NCBI RefSeq assembly: GCF_000282095.2
Contig: NZ_AKKC02000015.1
Coordinates: 62,001 to 126,000, forward strand
Direction of reading: 5' to 3'
DNA: 64,000 nt
From: Rhizobium sp. CF080
Lineage (GTDB): Bacteria; Pseudomonadota; Alphaproteobacteria; Rhizobiales; Rhizobiaceae
Positions within the stretch are counted from its first letter, which is position 1, and every line of letters starts with the position of its first letter. The position numbers were made by a program, and so were the translations under genes. The notes beneath the pieces are model-generated. The model was not told the DNA's origin. It worked only from the letters and a program-made list of their open reading frames with translations, and did not search any database. Shown one piece after another: positions 34,118 to 45,445 of this stretch.

Positions 34118-35303
34118 CGATCGGAAGATCGGGCGGCAGGTCCGGCGCCTTGGCAATGTCGGTGGACTCCGCTTCGGTCACGTCAGCCATCTTCACTTCG
34201 CGGATCCATTCGCGCCAGATCGACACGAGCAGCGCCATCAGGACCGGGCCGATGAACAGGCCGAGAAAGCCCATGGTGCTGACGCCGCCAACGAGACCGA
34301 AGAATGTCGGCAGGAAGGGAAGCTTGATCGGACCGCCAACCAGACGGGGCCGCAGCGTCTTGTCAACGATGAAGAGTTCCACCGTGCCCCAAAGGAAAAG
34401 ACCGCCGCCGGCGACGTAAGCGCCGTTGGCGACCAGATAGAACGAGATCAGCGAGAAGGACAGAGGCGCACCACCCGGGATCAGCGCCATCAGGCCGGTC
34501 AGGACGCCGAGTGTGACGGGCGAGGGGACGCCCGCGATCCAGTAGGCGATGCCAAGTACGATGCCTTCGCCGATCGCAATCAGCGTCTGGCCGGTCACGG
34601 TGGAACTGATCGTCCTTGGAACCACGCGGGAGATACGCTCCCAGCGGGTCGGCAGGATGCGCTCGCCCAGTAGGTCGATCTGCTCGCTGAAGGAACCGCC
34701 GTCGCGATAGACGAAGAACAGCGCGATCAGCATGAAGAGCAGGGTCAGCACCAGGTGAAAGGCGCCGTCGCCCGCGGCCACGATGGCGCGGTAGATATTG
34801 CCGATATTGGCGCCGGAGACGATCTGGATAAGTTCGCCAACCGCACCGGGCGAACCGACATGCTGGACCCACTGGATGCCGAGCCATTCGCCGACCCACG
34901 GAAGGCCGGTGATCCAGGCCGGCGGCGGCGCGCCGAAACGGTTCACTTCGGCGGCCCAGATGATCCACTGGCGGACTTCGCCGATCGTGTAGGAGATCGC
35001 AATGCCAATCGGCACGATGAGGAAGGTGAGGATGAAGATGATGGCGAGCGAGGCGCCGATGGTCGTATTGCCGCCGACGCGGCGCAGCAGTTCCCGATAA
35101 AGCGGCCAGCTTGCGAAGCCGATCACCAGAGCGGCCAGAACGGGAACCAGGAAGCCGTGGAAGAAATAGATGCCGGCGGCGGCGACGAGCACCAGAAGCC
35201 AGCGAGCAGCGGAGATCGGCGGGATAAGCGCGACCCTGCTCGGTGCGACTGGCCCAAGCCAGCGCGGCTCTTTCGGGCCTTTGCGATCGTTATTTCCGCT
35301 CAC
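34095..35303 (-). CDS. AI-2E family transporter
   Basis: A 402-residue membrane protein with about eight helices. The AI-2E (TqsA/PerM) family pattern FFHGFLVPVLAALVIGFASWPLYREL, LFMLIALFFVYRDG, and GGVSTMGFLGLFIGPVLMALL is present. Family members have been linked to AI-2 export and to Na+/H+ antiport; the substrate here is unknown. Translation starts at GTG (35303) with AAGGAAAAGC upstream. The C-terminal 30 residues are hydrophilic. It is divergent from the bacteriophytochrome gene. Confidence 0.9.
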   Translation of the reverse strand: MSGNNDRKGPKEPRWLGPVAPSRVALIPPISAARWLLVLVAAAGIYFFHGFLVPVLAALVIGFASWPLYRELLRRVGGNTTIGASLAIIFILTFLIVPIGIAISYTIGEVRQWIIWAAEVNRFGAPPPAWITGLPWVGEWLGIQWVQHVGSPGAVGELIQIVSGANIGNIYRAIVAAGDGAFHLVLTLLFMLIALFFVYRDGGSFSEQIDLLGERILPTRWERISRVVPRTISSTVTGQTLIAIGEGIVLGIAYWIAGVPSPVTLGVLTGLMALIPGGAPLSFSLISFYLVANGAYVAGGGLFLWGTVELFIVDKTLRPRLVGGPIKLPFLPTFFGLVGGVSTMGFLGLFIGPVLMALLVSIWREWIREVKMADVTEAESTDIAKAPDLPPDLPIVRKVSSP

Positions 35304-35554
35304 CGCTTTTCCTTTTTCATTTTCACCATCATATGGCTTATGGGACTTCCTGGTACAAGACTAATGCGTCATCCATTAAAAGGAAGCTTACTCCTTGCCC
35401 TAGACGGCAGATACGATAGAAATATGAAATCGCTTTCCGGTAAAGCCGGAAGTACGGAACAAACCTTCTTGATGAAGTTTTCCTAACTTCGATGGAATGC
35501 CGAAGCGTCTGCTGTCCCATTCTATTGGCCGGACTGTCTTCAGGGACTTGTAAT

Positions 35555-38104
35555 ATGCCTCACAGGGATGCGGTCGATCTTAACAATTGCGACCGAGAGC
35601 CGATCCATATCCCCGGCAGCATTCAGCCTCATGGATGCCTTATCGCCTGCGATGCTGCCGGATCGATTGTCGTGCAGCATTCCGCCAACGTGGCGGACAT
35701 GCTTGCGATCACCGGAGACATCAACGGCCGGCGACTTGAGGAGATCGTCGGCGGGGAGGCGGCGCACACCTTGCGCAACGCGCTCGCCACGTCCGACAAC
35801 CCGGCGCGACCGGCGCTTCGACATGGCCTCAGATTTGCCTCTGGCGCCGCTTTCGATGTTTCTATCCATCGTTTCGAATCCAAGGTGATCCTCGAGTTCG
35901 AGCCGGCATCGACCGATTCCGACCAGCCGCTCGAAGTGGCACGCATGCTGATCAGCCGCATCCGCAACGTGGCCAGCCTCGACCGGTTGATCGAAAGCTC
36001 AGCGCGGCTGATCTATGCCATGCTCGGCTATGACCGGGTGATGATCTATCGTTTTGAGGAGGACGGTGCCGGGAAAGTCGTCAGCGAATACAAGAGGCGC
36101 GACCTCGAAAGCTTCAAGGGCCAGTATTTTCCCGCGGGCGACATTCCGAAACAGGCCCGGGCGCTGTATGTGAAGAACACCATCCGGGTGATCTCCGACG
36201 CCAGTAATCCGCGCATCCCGATCGTGCCGGAAATCGACGAGGCAGGCGAGGCGCTCGATCTGTCCTTTGCGCATTTGCGTAGCGTATCGCCCATCCATTG
36301 CGAATATCTGCGCAACATGGGGGTCGCCGCTTCCATGTCGATCTCGGTCGTGGTCGACAACGAGCTCTGGGGCCTGATCGCCTGCCACCACTATTCTCCC
36401 AAAGTACTCTCGATGCCGCAGCGGGTGGCGGCGGAGACCTTTGGCGAATTCTTCTCGCTGCATCTGAGCGCATTGAAGCAACGCCAGCTCATGGAGACCG
36501 CGGGGCAGGCGCGGCGGTCGCTCGACCGCTTCCTGCAGGCTGCTTCCCACCATGCGGATATCACCGCGCTGCTGCGCAGTTCGCTTGCAGAGTTCGGTCA
36601 GATGCTGTCCTGCGACGGCATAGGCCTGTGGCTCGGGGGCGTGTGGACCGGTGAAGGGGCCGTGCCGCCGCAGGGCCTGGTCGCAGAGCTCGCCGAGTTT
36701 GTCGGTGATGCCGCGGGCGGCAAGATCTGGTCCAGCTTCCAGCTCTCCGTGGATCTGCCCGGAATACGCATTTCTCCCGACATGGTCTGCGGCGTGCTGG
36801 CCATCCCGCTTTCCCAGCGTCCGCGCGACTACCTCTTCTTCTTCCGCCGCGAAATGGTGCAGACGCTGAGCTGGGCCGGCAATCCTGAGAAATCCTACGG
36901 GACAGGGCCCCTCGGGGACAGACTGACACCCCGCAAGAGTTTCGCCATCTGGAAGGAAATGGTGCATCAGCAGGCGCAGGCCTGGACCGACAGCGACCGC
37001 GAGATCGCGGACGCGATCCGCGCCGTGCTGGTCGAGGTGGTTCTGCACCACAACGAGCTGCTCGCCGACGAGCGCGGCAAGGCGGACGTGCGCCAGCGGA
37101 TGCTGAACGAGGAGCTCAACCACCGGGTCAAGAACATCCTTTCGGTGATCAAAGCGCTGGTCGGGCATTCGGTCGACGCCGAGGTCAGCCTCAAGGACTA
37201 TATCGGCTCGCTCAAGGGACGCATCCAGGCGCTTGCCTTTGCCCATGACCAGGTGGTGCGCGGCGGCGACGGCGGTGTGCTGTCCGATCTTCTGGAAGCG
37301 GAACTGAAGCCCTATAGCGAGGGGACGCGCAGCGTCACGCTCAAAGGTCCGCGCGTCTGGCTCGACAGCCGCGCCTTTTCGGTCATGGCACTGGTATTGC
37401 ACGAGATGTCGACCAATGCGGCCAAATACGGCTCGCTCTCGATCAACGGCGGACGGCTGGATATCGAGTGGCGACGGCTTGCCAACAACGATTGCGAGCT
37501 TGTCTGGACCGAAAACGGCGGGCCGCCTGTAAGCCTGCCGTCACGAACCGGTTTTGGCAGCGTCCTGATCACCCGCAGCGTGCCCTATGAGCTCGAAGGT
37601 GAGGCAAAGGTCGAATATCCGCCTGAAGGGGTAAGGGCGCGCTTCATGGTGCCGTCGAAACACATCCACGGCGATGACGAGTTGGCAGAAGTCGAAGCCG
37701 AGGAAAGCGTCAGCCCCGTCAGCCCCGAGGCAGCTGTGCCACGGCTTCAGGATCTCGAATTCCTGCTGGTGGAAGACCAGATGCTGATCGCTGCGGATGT
37801 GGAAGCGATGCTTGCAGACCATGGCATAGACAAGGTGACGACGACGCCCTCGGCTGCCGACGCCTTCCGCAAGCTCAAGGACTTCACGTTTGACGTCGCA
37901 ATCCTCGACGTCAATCTCGGCTCCGGTACCTCGCTGCCGATCGCCGAGGAGCTGATCCGGCGGGATATTCCGTTCGTTTTCGCGACCGGCTACAGCGACA
38001 AGGCTATCATCCCCGCAAGCTTCTCGGCGCCGGTCGTACGCAAGCCCTATGAGGCGGCTGCACTGATCAGCGCCGTCACCAAAGTGCTCGGCGAACGGAG
38101 CTGA
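35555..38104 (+). CDS. bacteriophytochrome HWE histidine kinase with C-terminal receiver domain
   Basis: An 849-residue red/far-red photoreceptor. The biliverdin-attachment cysteine is Cys12 in NNCDREPIHIPGSIQPHG. A PAS domain (8–125) and GAF domain follow, with YRFEEDGAGKVVSE, FPAGDIPKQARALY (usually PASDIP; Ser replaced by Gly) and LRSVSPIHCEYLRNMGV. The PHY domain carries PRKSF, the tongue PRxSF motif. The kinase (about 520–715) is of the HWE type: LNEELNHRVKNILSVIKAL, HEMSTNAAKYGSLS and WTENGGPPV. The receiver (735–849) has ED, phospho-acceptor Asp in VAILDVNLG and Lys in RKPYEA. AGGGAC precedes the ATG at 35555. No haem oxygenase gene is in the window, so biliverdin must come from elsewhere. 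Confidence 0.95.
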   Translation: MPHRDAVDLNNCDREPIHIPGSIQPHGCLIACDAAGSIVVQHSANVADMLAITGDINGRRLEEIVGGEAAHTLRNALATSDNPARPALRHGLRFASGAAFDVSIHRFESKVILEFEPASTDSDQPLEVARMLISRIRNVASLDRLIESSARLIYAMLGYDRVMIYRFEEDGAGKVVSEYKRRDLESFKGQYFPAGDIPKQARALYVKNTIRVISDASNPRIPIVPEIDEAGEALDLSFAHLRSVSPIHCEYLRNMGVAASMSISVVVDNELWGLIACHHYSPKVLSMPQRVAAETFGEFFSLHLSALKQRQLMETAGQARRSLDRFLQAASHHADITALLRSSLAEFGQMLSCDGIGLWLGGVWTGEGAVPPQGLVAELAEFVGDAAGGKIWSSFQLSVDLPGIRISPDMVCGVLAIPLSQRPRDYLFFFRREMVQTLSWAGNPEKSYGTGPLGDRLTPRKSFAIWKEMVHQQAQAWTDSDREIADAIRAVLVEVVLHHNELLADERGKADVRQRMLNEELNHRVKNILSVIKALVGHSVDAEVSLKDYIGSLKGRIQALAFAHDQVVRGGDGGVLSDLLEAELKPYSEGTRSVTLKGPRVWLDSRAFSVMALVLHEMSTNAAKYGSLSINGGRLDIEWRRLANNDCELVWTENGGPPVSLPSRTGFGSVLITRSVPYELEGEAKVEYPPEGVRARFMVPSKHIHGDDELAEVEAEESVSPVSPEAAVPRLQDLEFLLVEDQMLIAADVEAMLADHGIDKVTTTPSAADAFRKLKDFTFDVAILDVNLGSGTSLPIAEELIRRDIPFVFATGYSDKAIIPASFSAPVVRKPYEAAALISAVTKVLGERS

Positions 38105-38150
38105 CCGCAACTATGCGGCCTGCTGATCGTGGCCGCCCTGGGCATGTGAA

Positions 38151-38180
38151 ATATCCGAGCCGGAAATCCGGCTCAGATAT
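38151..38180. terminator. hairpin between convergent phytochrome and parE genes
   Basis: ATATCcGAGCCGG and CCGGCTCaGATAT form a 12-bp stem with one mismatch around AAAT. It covers the parE stop codon. It may terminate the phytochrome transcript. Confidence 0.55.
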
Positions 38181-40224
38181 CGAGGTTTTCGGCAAACGCG
38201 GCGCGTTCCTGGATGAAGCGGAAGCGGGCGTCCGCCTTGGTGCCCATCAGGTTATCGACGGCTTCGCGGGTGCCTTCGAAATCCACGTCATCGATCGAAA
38301 CGCGTAGAAGAGTGCGATGGGCAGGATCCATCGTGGTTTCCTTCAGCTGCGCCGCCATCATCTCGCCAAGGCCTTTGAAGCGGCCGATTTCGACCTTCTT
38401 GCCCTTGAACATCGTTTCCATCAGCTCCGCCCGGTGGGCGTCGTCGCGGGCATAGACGGTCTTGCCGCCCTGGCGCAGCACGTAGAGCGGCGGCACCGCC
38501 AGGTAGAGATGGTTGCCGCGGATCAGCTCGGGCATTTCCTGGTAGAAGAAGGTGATCAGCAACGAAGCGATATGGGCGCCGTCGACGTCGGCATCGGTCA
38601 TGATGATGATGCGCTCGTAGCGGAGGTCTTCCTCGCGGTATTTCGTCCGTGTGCCGCAGCCGAGCGCCTGGATGAGATCGGCGATCTGCTGGTTGGCGGA
38701 CAGTTTTTCGCGGCTGGCGCTGCCGACGTTGAGGATCTTGCCACGCAAGGGCAGGATCGCCTGGTTGGCGCGGTTGCGCCCCTGCTTGGCGGAGCCACCG
38801 GCCGAGTCCCCTTCGACGATGAAGAGTTCCGCACCCTCGGCGGTGTTCTGCGAGCAGTCGGCAAGCTTGCCGGGCAGGCGCAGCTTGCGCACCGCGGTCT
38901 TGCGGTTGACTTCCTTTTCCTTGCGGCGGCGCAGGCGCTCTTCGGCGCGTTCGATCACCCATTCGAGGAGCTTCGCGGCTTCGGCCGGGTTGCCGGCGAG
39001 ATAGTGATCGAAGGGGTCGCGCAGGATGTTTTCGACGATGCGCTGGGCCTCGACGGTCGCGAGCTTGTCCTTGGTCTGGCCGACGAATTCCGGCTCGCGG
39101 ATGAAGACCGAGAGCATGCCGACCGCGGAAATCATCACGTCGTCGGTGGTGATGTCCTTCGCACGCTTGTTCTGGGTCAGGTCCGCATAGTTCTTGAGGC
39201 CCTTGGTGAGCGCGATGCGCAGACCCGCCTCGTGCGTGCCGCCCTCGGGCGTCGGGATGGTATTGCAGTAGGAATGCAGTTCGGGATCGCCACCATACCA
39301 GGTGATCGCCCATTCCATCGCGCCGTGGCCGCCGGTCTTTTCGGTGCGGCCGGCGAAGATTTCGCGGGTGACGGTGAAATCCTTGCCGAGCGTCGCGGAC
39401 AGATAGTCCTTCAGGCCTCCGGGGAAGTGGAAGACCGCCTTTTCCGGAATGTCGCCACCGGCCGGCACCATGCCCGGATCGCAGCTCCAGCGGATTTCGA
39501 CGCCGCCGAAGAGATAGGCCTTTGAGCGCGCCATGCGGAAGATACGGCCGGCATCGAATTTCGCGTGGTCGCCGAAAATCTGCGGGTCTGGATGGAAGCG
39601 AACCTTGGTGCCTCGGCGGTTATGAACGTCGCCGAGTTCTTCCAGGCCGCCCTGCGGTACGCCGCGCGAAAAGCGCTGGCGGTAGAGTTTTCGATTGCGA
39701 GCGACTTCCACTTCGAGAAGATCGGATAGCGCGTTGACGACGGAGACGCCGACGCCGTGCAGACCGCCCGATGTCTCGTAGGCCTTGCCGTCGAACTTAC
39801 CGCCCGCATGCAGCTTGGTCATGATGACTTCGAGCGTCGACTTGCCGGGTACCTGGGGGTGATTCTCGACCGGGATGCCGCGGCCGTTGTCGGTGACGGT
39901 CAGGAAACCCTCGGCGTCGAGATGGACGTCGATGAAGTCCGCATGGCCGGCAACCGCCTCGTCCATCGAATTGTCGATGACTTCGGCGAAGAGGTGGTGC
40001 ATCGCCTTCTCGTCGGTGCCGCCGATATACATGCCGGGGCGCATGCGCACCGGTTCGAGGCCCTCGAGCACGCGGATCGAGGAGGCGCCGTAGTCGTCGC
40101 CGGACAATGTCGTCGGAGCAGGGCGGGGCGTCGAAGGCGCCGCCTTGACGGCCGGCGCGGGTTCGACGGCAACCGGCTTTGATGTCACAGGCAAATCGGC
40201 AAAAAGGTCGTTATTGTCATCCAT
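38173..40224 (-). CDS. parE: DNA topoisomerase IV subunit B
   Basis: ATPase subunit of topoisomerase IV, which unlinks daughter chromosomes. The 683-residue protein has an extended N terminus (about 50 residues rich in Pro and Ala). The GHKL ATPase domain follows, with EVIDNSMDEAVAGH, TDNGRGIPVENHP and GGLHGVGVSVVNALS. The Toprim domain has FIVEGDSAGGSAKQGRN and MTDADVDGAHIASLL. The C-terminal IGRFKGLGEM motif is intact. Length and the absence of a gyrase-type insertion support ParE over GyrB. I chose the ATG at 40224 (MDDNNDLF), the usual rhizobial start; an ATG at 40269 is also possible. Confidence 0.95.
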   Translation of the reverse strand: MDDNNDLFADLPVTSKPVAVEPAPAVKAAPSTPRPAPTTLSGDDYGASSIRVLEGLEPVRMRPGMYIGGTDEKAMHHLFAEVIDNSMDEAVAGHADFIDVHLDAEGFLTVTDNGRGIPVENHPQVPGKSTLEVIMTKLHAGGKFDGKAYETSGGLHGVGVSVVNALSDLLEVEVARNRKLYRQRFSRGVPQGGLEELGDVHNRRGTKVRFHPDPQIFGDHAKFDAGRIFRMARSKAYLFGGVEIRWSCDPGMVPAGGDIPEKAVFHFPGGLKDYLSATLGKDFTVTREIFAGRTEKTGGHGAMEWAITWYGGDPELHSYCNTIPTPEGGTHEAGLRIALTKGLKNYADLTQNKRAKDITTDDVMISAVGMLSVFIREPEFVGQTKDKLATVEAQRIVENILRDPFDHYLAGNPAEAAKLLEWVIERAEERLRRRKEKEVNRKTAVRKLRLPGKLADCSQNTAEGAELFIVEGDSAGGSAKQGRNRANQAILPLRGKILNVGSASREKLSANQQIADLIQALGCGTRTKYREEDLRYERIIIMTDADVDGAHIASLLITFFYQEMPELIRGNHLYLAVPPLYVLRQGGKTVYARDDAHRAELMETMFKGKKVEIGRFKGLGEMMAAQLKETTMDPAHRTLLRVSIDDVDFEGTREAVDNLMGTKADARFRFIQERAAFAENLDI

Positions 40225-40407
40225 CGGCTGCGTCGGTACTACCTGTCGGGGTGCGGAAAAGGAAGCCATACCCATCTCGTGCTGTTTCGAATCACTTGCG
40301 ATTCTGCCAGAAACCCGGCTTTTTCGCGATGCCGCATGGAAACGGTCGTTTTTCACCAATGCTTCGCCGATCGGGCCATGGCAAGCTTGCGAGGCTGAGG
40401 GAACCTG

Positions 40408-41304
40408 ATGAAACCAAGCATGTCCACAGTTCATTTCGTTTTCGGCACGGTTCTTGCTCTTCTGTCAACTCTTGCCACTGTGCGTGCAGAAGCCCAGGAA
40501 GGGCCGATAAAGCCTTTCAAGGACGAGCTTTTTTCCCGGATGACGGTGCTGCAATCCTCTGATGGCGGCGCTTACGAGGTGATCGACTACCAGGAAATGC
40601 GCGACATCAACGGCCGCGACCGCGAGCCGGAACGGCGCGTCAAGGATGACTATGTTTCCCTGGGCGTCAGGCGCTACCAGCAGAACGAGACGCTGGACCT
40701 TGCCGGGCGCCGGCTCGATGTCACCAGGGTGGGACAGGCCGCGGGCGCCGCCTTCACGGTGATCTTCATCCACGGCCGCGGCGGCGACCGCCGGCTTGGC
40801 GTCAACGACTATACGTTCGGCGGCAATTTCAACCGCCTGAAGAACCTCGCCACCGGCAATGGCGGCACCTATTATTCGCCGAGCGTCACCTCGTTCGACG
40901 ACAAGGGGGTGGCCGATATCGCGGCACTGATCCGCTACGCGTCCGACCAGTCCTCCGGACGGCCTGTCATCGTCGCCTGCGCCTCGATGGGCGGGTTCAT
41001 CTGCCAGGGCATCAGCCGGGACGCACAGGCCGTGCGGTATCTCAGGGGCGTGGCACTCCTCGGCGGCCCGCCGGACCCGGAATTGCCGAAATCGGCCCTG
41101 GCAAAGCGCAAGCTGCCGATCTATTTCGCGCATGGCGGCAGCGATAGCGTCTACAAGTCCGAGGATCAGGCGGCGGTCTATCGCAAGCTGAAGGCAGCGC
41201 GCTACCCGACCCGGTTCACGCTGTTTGCGACCGGCAGCCACGGCACCCCGATCCGGATGGTCGATTGGAAGAAGGTTCTGAATTTTTTGCTGACCAGCCA
41301 CTGA
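40408..41304 (+). CDS. exported alpha/beta hydrolase
   Basis: A 298-residue protein with a signal peptide (VHFVFGTVLALLSTLATVRAEA). The mature part has an alpha/beta-hydrolase fold: oxyanion strand AAFTVIFIHGRGGDRR, nucleophile elbow VIVACASMGGFICQG (CxSxG variant), and catalytic acid and histidine candidates in PIYFAHGGSDSVY and FATGSHGTPI. It may act as an esterase or lipase in the periplasm; the substrate is unknown. It is divergent from parE, with 183 bases between the chosen starts. Confidence 0.85.
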   Translation: MKPSMSTVHFVFGTVLALLSTLATVRAEAQEGPIKPFKDELFSRMTVLQSSDGGAYEVIDYQEMRDINGRDREPERRVKDDYVSLGVRRYQQNETLDLAGRRLDVTRVGQAAGAAFTVIFIHGRGGDRRLGVNDYTFGGNFNRLKNLATGNGGTYYSPSVTSFDDKGVADIAALIRYASDQSSGRPVIVACASMGGFICQGISRDAQAVRYLRGVALLGGPPDPELPKSALAKRKLPIYFAHGGSDSVYKSEDQAAVYRKLKAARYPTRFTLFATGSHGTPIRMVDWKKVLNFLLTSH

Positions 41305-41403
41305 AAGGCTGGCCGTTAACCAAAGACTTGAACCAAAACCTGTCTTTTACATACCAATTCATGCAGGATGTGTCTAAAAACACGTTCCCGAATAGATGGA
41401 GGC

Positions 41404-41428
41404 TTCGGTTCCGCTCGTCGGAACCGAA
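41404..41428 (+). promoter_or_regulatory. stem-loop in the tpiA 5' leader
   Basis: TTCGGTTCCG and CGGAACCGAA form a perfect 10-bp stem with a 5-base loop (CTCGT). The stem ends two bases before the GAGAGGA ribosome-binding region of tpiA, a position suited to translational control or mRNA stability. Confidence 0.6.
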
Positions 41429-41448
41429 TGGAGAGGAAATATTTGCCG

Positions 41449-42219
41449 ATGACGCCTGATGTGCGCCCGCTCGTTGCCGGAAACTGGAAAATGAACGGCA
41501 CCCGCGAGTTCCTGACCGAAATCAAGACGATTGCCGATGGGGTGATGGGAGCGCTTTCGGAAAAGGTCGATACGCTGATCTGCCCGCCGGCAACGCTGCT
41601 TTACGTCGCGACCGCGCTATCGACCGATAGCCCGCTAGAGATCGGCGGCCAGGATTGCCACCAGAACCTCAGCGGCGCCCATACCGGCGATATTTCCGCG
41701 GAAATGATCGCCGATTGTTTCGGCACCTATGTGATCGTCGGACATTCCGAACGTCGCGCCGACCATGCCGAAACCGACCATCTGGTCCGCGCCAAGGCGG
41801 AGGCGGCCTATGCCGCCGGCCTGACGGCGATCATCTGCATCGGCGAGACCGGTGATGAACGCGACGCATACCAGACCCTCGATATCCTGAAACGCCAGAT
41901 TTTCGGCTCGCTGCCACTGTCGGCAAACGCTGCCAATACCGTCGTCGCCTATGAACCGATCTGGGCGATCGGCACCGGACTGACGCCGACCGTCAAGGAT
42001 ATCGAAATCGCCCATGCGTTCATGCGGGCAGAACTCGTCCAGCGGTTCGGCGACGAAGGCAGACAGATGCGCATTCTCTACGGCGGTTCGGTCAAGCCGG
42101 GCAATGCAAGGGAGTTGATGGGCGTCGAGAATGTCGACGGCGCATTGATCGGCGGCGCGAGCTTGAAAGCCTCGGACTTTCTCGCCATCTATCGTGTCTA
42201 TGAGGAACTGACGGCCTAA
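41449..42219 (+). CDS. tpiA: triosephosphate isomerase
   Basis: Interconverts dihydroxyacetone phosphate and glyceraldehyde 3-phosphate in glycolysis and gluconeogenesis. The 256-residue enzyme has the catalytic Lys in AGNWKMNG, His in [13 protein letters not shown], Glu in [15 protein letters not shown], and the phosphate loop [10 protein letters not shown]. The ATG at 41449 follows GGAGAGGAAAT at a somewhat long distance. A 10-bp hairpin lies just upstream. It is followed by secG and pyrG, the standard alphaproteobacterial order. Confidence 0.97.
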   Translation: MTPDVRPLVAGNWKMNGTREFLTEIKTIADGVMGALSEKVDTLICPPATLLYVATALSTDSPLEIGGQDCHQNLSGAHTGDISAEMIADCFGTYVIVGHSERRADHAETDHLVRAKAEAAYAAGLTAIICIGETGDERDAYQTLDILKRQIFGSLPLSANAANTVVAYEPIWAIGTGLTPTVKDIEIAHAFMRAELVQRFGDEGRQMRILYGGSVKPGNARELMGVENVDGALIGGASLKASDFLAIYRVYEELTA

Positions 42220-42314
42220 AGCTTTTGATAAGGGCTTGGAATGCGCGCGGGCCTCATGTAAAGAGCCGCCAATCTTCTTCTATTGCCTCGTCGAGGGGCA
42301 GGGATCTTTAATTC

Positions 42315-42773
42315 ATGCAGACCGTTCTGATCGTCATTCATCTCATGATCGTGCTGGCGCTCGTCGGCGTCGTGCTGATCCAGCGCTCCGAAGGCGGTGG
42401 GCTCGGCATCGGCGGCGGCTCCGGCTTCATGTCGGCACGCGGCACCGCCAATGCGCTGACCCGCACGACCGCCATCCTCGCGACGCTGTTCTTCATCACC
42501 TCGCTGGCGCTCGGCATCCTGGCTCGATACGAATCCCGCCCGAGCGACATCCTGAACCGCATCCCGCAGAGCCAGCAGGGCACGGGCGGCGGCATTCTCG
42601 ACCAGCTCGGCCCGGCACCTGCGCCCGCTCCGGCAGGCAACGGCGTTCCGTCCGGCTCCGGCGCATCCGCTCCGGCGCCAGCAGCTCCGGCAACCGGTGC
42701 TGCGCCCGCACCCGCGACCGGTTCGGCGCCCGCCGCTCCGACTGCCCCGACGGGTGTTCCGACCGGCCAGTAA
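42315..42773 (+). CDS. secG: preprotein translocase subunit SecG
   Basis: A small subunit of the SecYEG channel. Two transmembrane helices (about residues 2–22 and 53–73) flank the conserved loop GVVLIQRSEGGGLGIGGGSG and GTANALTRTTAILATLFF. The 152 residues include a long Ala/Pro-rich C-terminal tail (PAPAPAGNGVPSGSGASAPA), typical of rhizobial SecG and absent from E. coli. A strong terminator follows, so it may be transcribed with tpiA but largely separate from pyrG. Confidence 0.96.
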   Translation: MQTVLIVIHLMIVLALVGVVLIQRSEGGGLGIGGGSGFMSARGTANALTRTTAILATLFFITSLALGILARYESRPSDILNRIPQSQQGTGGGILDQLGPAPAPAPAGNGVPSGSGASAPAPAAPATGAAPAPATGSAPAAPTAPTGVPTGQ

Positions 42774-42795
42774 GGCACGGTCGACGTTTCAAGCT

Positions 42796-42822
42796 CCGGC
42801 AGGCCAAAAGCCTGCCGGTTTT
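42796..42822 (+). terminator. intrinsic terminator after secG
   Basis: CCGGCAGGC/GCCTGCCGG forms a 9-bp stem with a CAAAA loop, followed by TTTTATTTTG. It begins 23 bases after the secG stop. Confidence 0.93.
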
Positions 42823-42851
42823 ATTTTGTGAAGATTCCACAGCCGTTTTAA

Positions 42852-44537
<1,686 letters not shown>

Positions 44538-44550
44538 GGATATGAGACAA

Positions 44551-44578
44551 AAGGCAGGATTCCGCATCCTGCCTTTTT
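44551..44578 (+). terminator. intrinsic terminator of pyrG
   Basis: Stem AAGGCAGGAT/ATCCTGCCTT (10 bp) with a TCCGC loop and a run of five T. It begins 14 bases after the stop codon. Confidence 0.94.
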
Positions 44579-44667
44579 GCCATCAGGCGGAGATTTTCAC
44601 TCTGGCGGCACTGCTGCGACATCCCCTATGCTCGCCGGAATTGCTCTTTTCATTTCAGCGGTGCGAT

Positions 44668-45438
44668 ATGGCCATTTTCGACAGATTTTCTCTTAACGGA
44701 CGCGTGGCGCTCGTCACAGGCAGCGGCCGGGGGCTTGGCCTGCAGATGGCGAAGGCTCTGGCGGAGGCCGGCGCGCATGTCGTGCTCAGCGGCCGCTCGA
44801 CCGAAATGCTCGAACAGGCAGTGGCTTCCATCGCCAGTGCGGGCGGCAAGGCGAGTGCTGCTGCCTTCGACGTCGCAGATCTCGATGCCGGACGCGAGAC
44901 GATCGCCAGACTTCACGCAGATCATGGCCGGCTGGATATCCTGATCAACAATGTCGGTGCCCGCGACCGGCGCCCGTTTGCAGCGTTCAGCGATGCCGAA
45001 ATCCTGAACTTGATCCAGACCGACCTGCTCTCGGCAGTCGCCCTGTCTCGCAGTGCTGCGGACATCATGAGGGGGCAGGGCCACGGCCGTCTCATCTCGA
45101 TTACCTCGATCATCGGCGGCATGGCTCGTCCCGGCGACGCCATCTATCCCGTCGCCAAACAGGGGCTGACCGGTCTGGTGCGAAGCCTTGCGGCTGAATA
45201 CGGCCCGTTCGGCGTCACCAGCAATGCGATTGCGCCTGGCATGTTCGCCACCGAGACCAATGCAGGGATTTCCGCGGATCCCGACATGATCGCATTCATG
45301 CGCCAGCGCGTGCCGCTGCAGCGGTGGGGCCGGCCCGAGGAGATCGCCGGTGCCGCGCTGTTCCTGGCCAGCGACGCCGGCTCTTTCGTCAACGGCCATG
45401 TGCTGACCGTCGACGGCGGCATGTCCATACAGATGTGA
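44668..45438 (+). CDS. SDR family oxidoreductase
   Basis: A 256-residue short-chain dehydrogenase/reductase. The nucleotide motif VTGSGRGLGLQMAKALAEAG, the NNVGARDR motif (NNAG position), catalytic Ser in ISITSIIGG, and YPVAKQG (YxxxK) are all present. It ends in the classical FLASDAGSFVNGHVLTVDGG. It resembles gluconate 5-dehydrogenase- or 3-oxoacyl-reductase-like enzymes; the substrate is not certain. It is convergent with the citrate-synthase gene, with a seven-base gap. Confidence 0.93.
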   Translation: MAIFDRFSLNGRVALVTGSGRGLGLQMAKALAEAGAHVVLSGRSTEMLEQAVASIASAGGKASAAAFDVADLDAGRETIARLHADHGRLDILINNVGARDRRPFAAFSDAEILNLIQTDLLSAVALSRSAADIMRGQGHGRLISITSIIGGMARPGDAIYPVAKQGLTGLVRSLAAEYGPFGVTSNAIAPGMFATETNAGISADPDMIAFMRQRVPLQRWGRPEEIAGAALFLASDAGSFVNGHVLTVDGGMSIQM

Positions 45439-45445
45439 TCGCCAC

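Noticed and set aside
35456-35479. EcfG-like promoter before the bacteriophytochrome
   Set aside because: GGAAC is present, but the expected CGTT reads AGTT and the spacing is 15; too weak to call.
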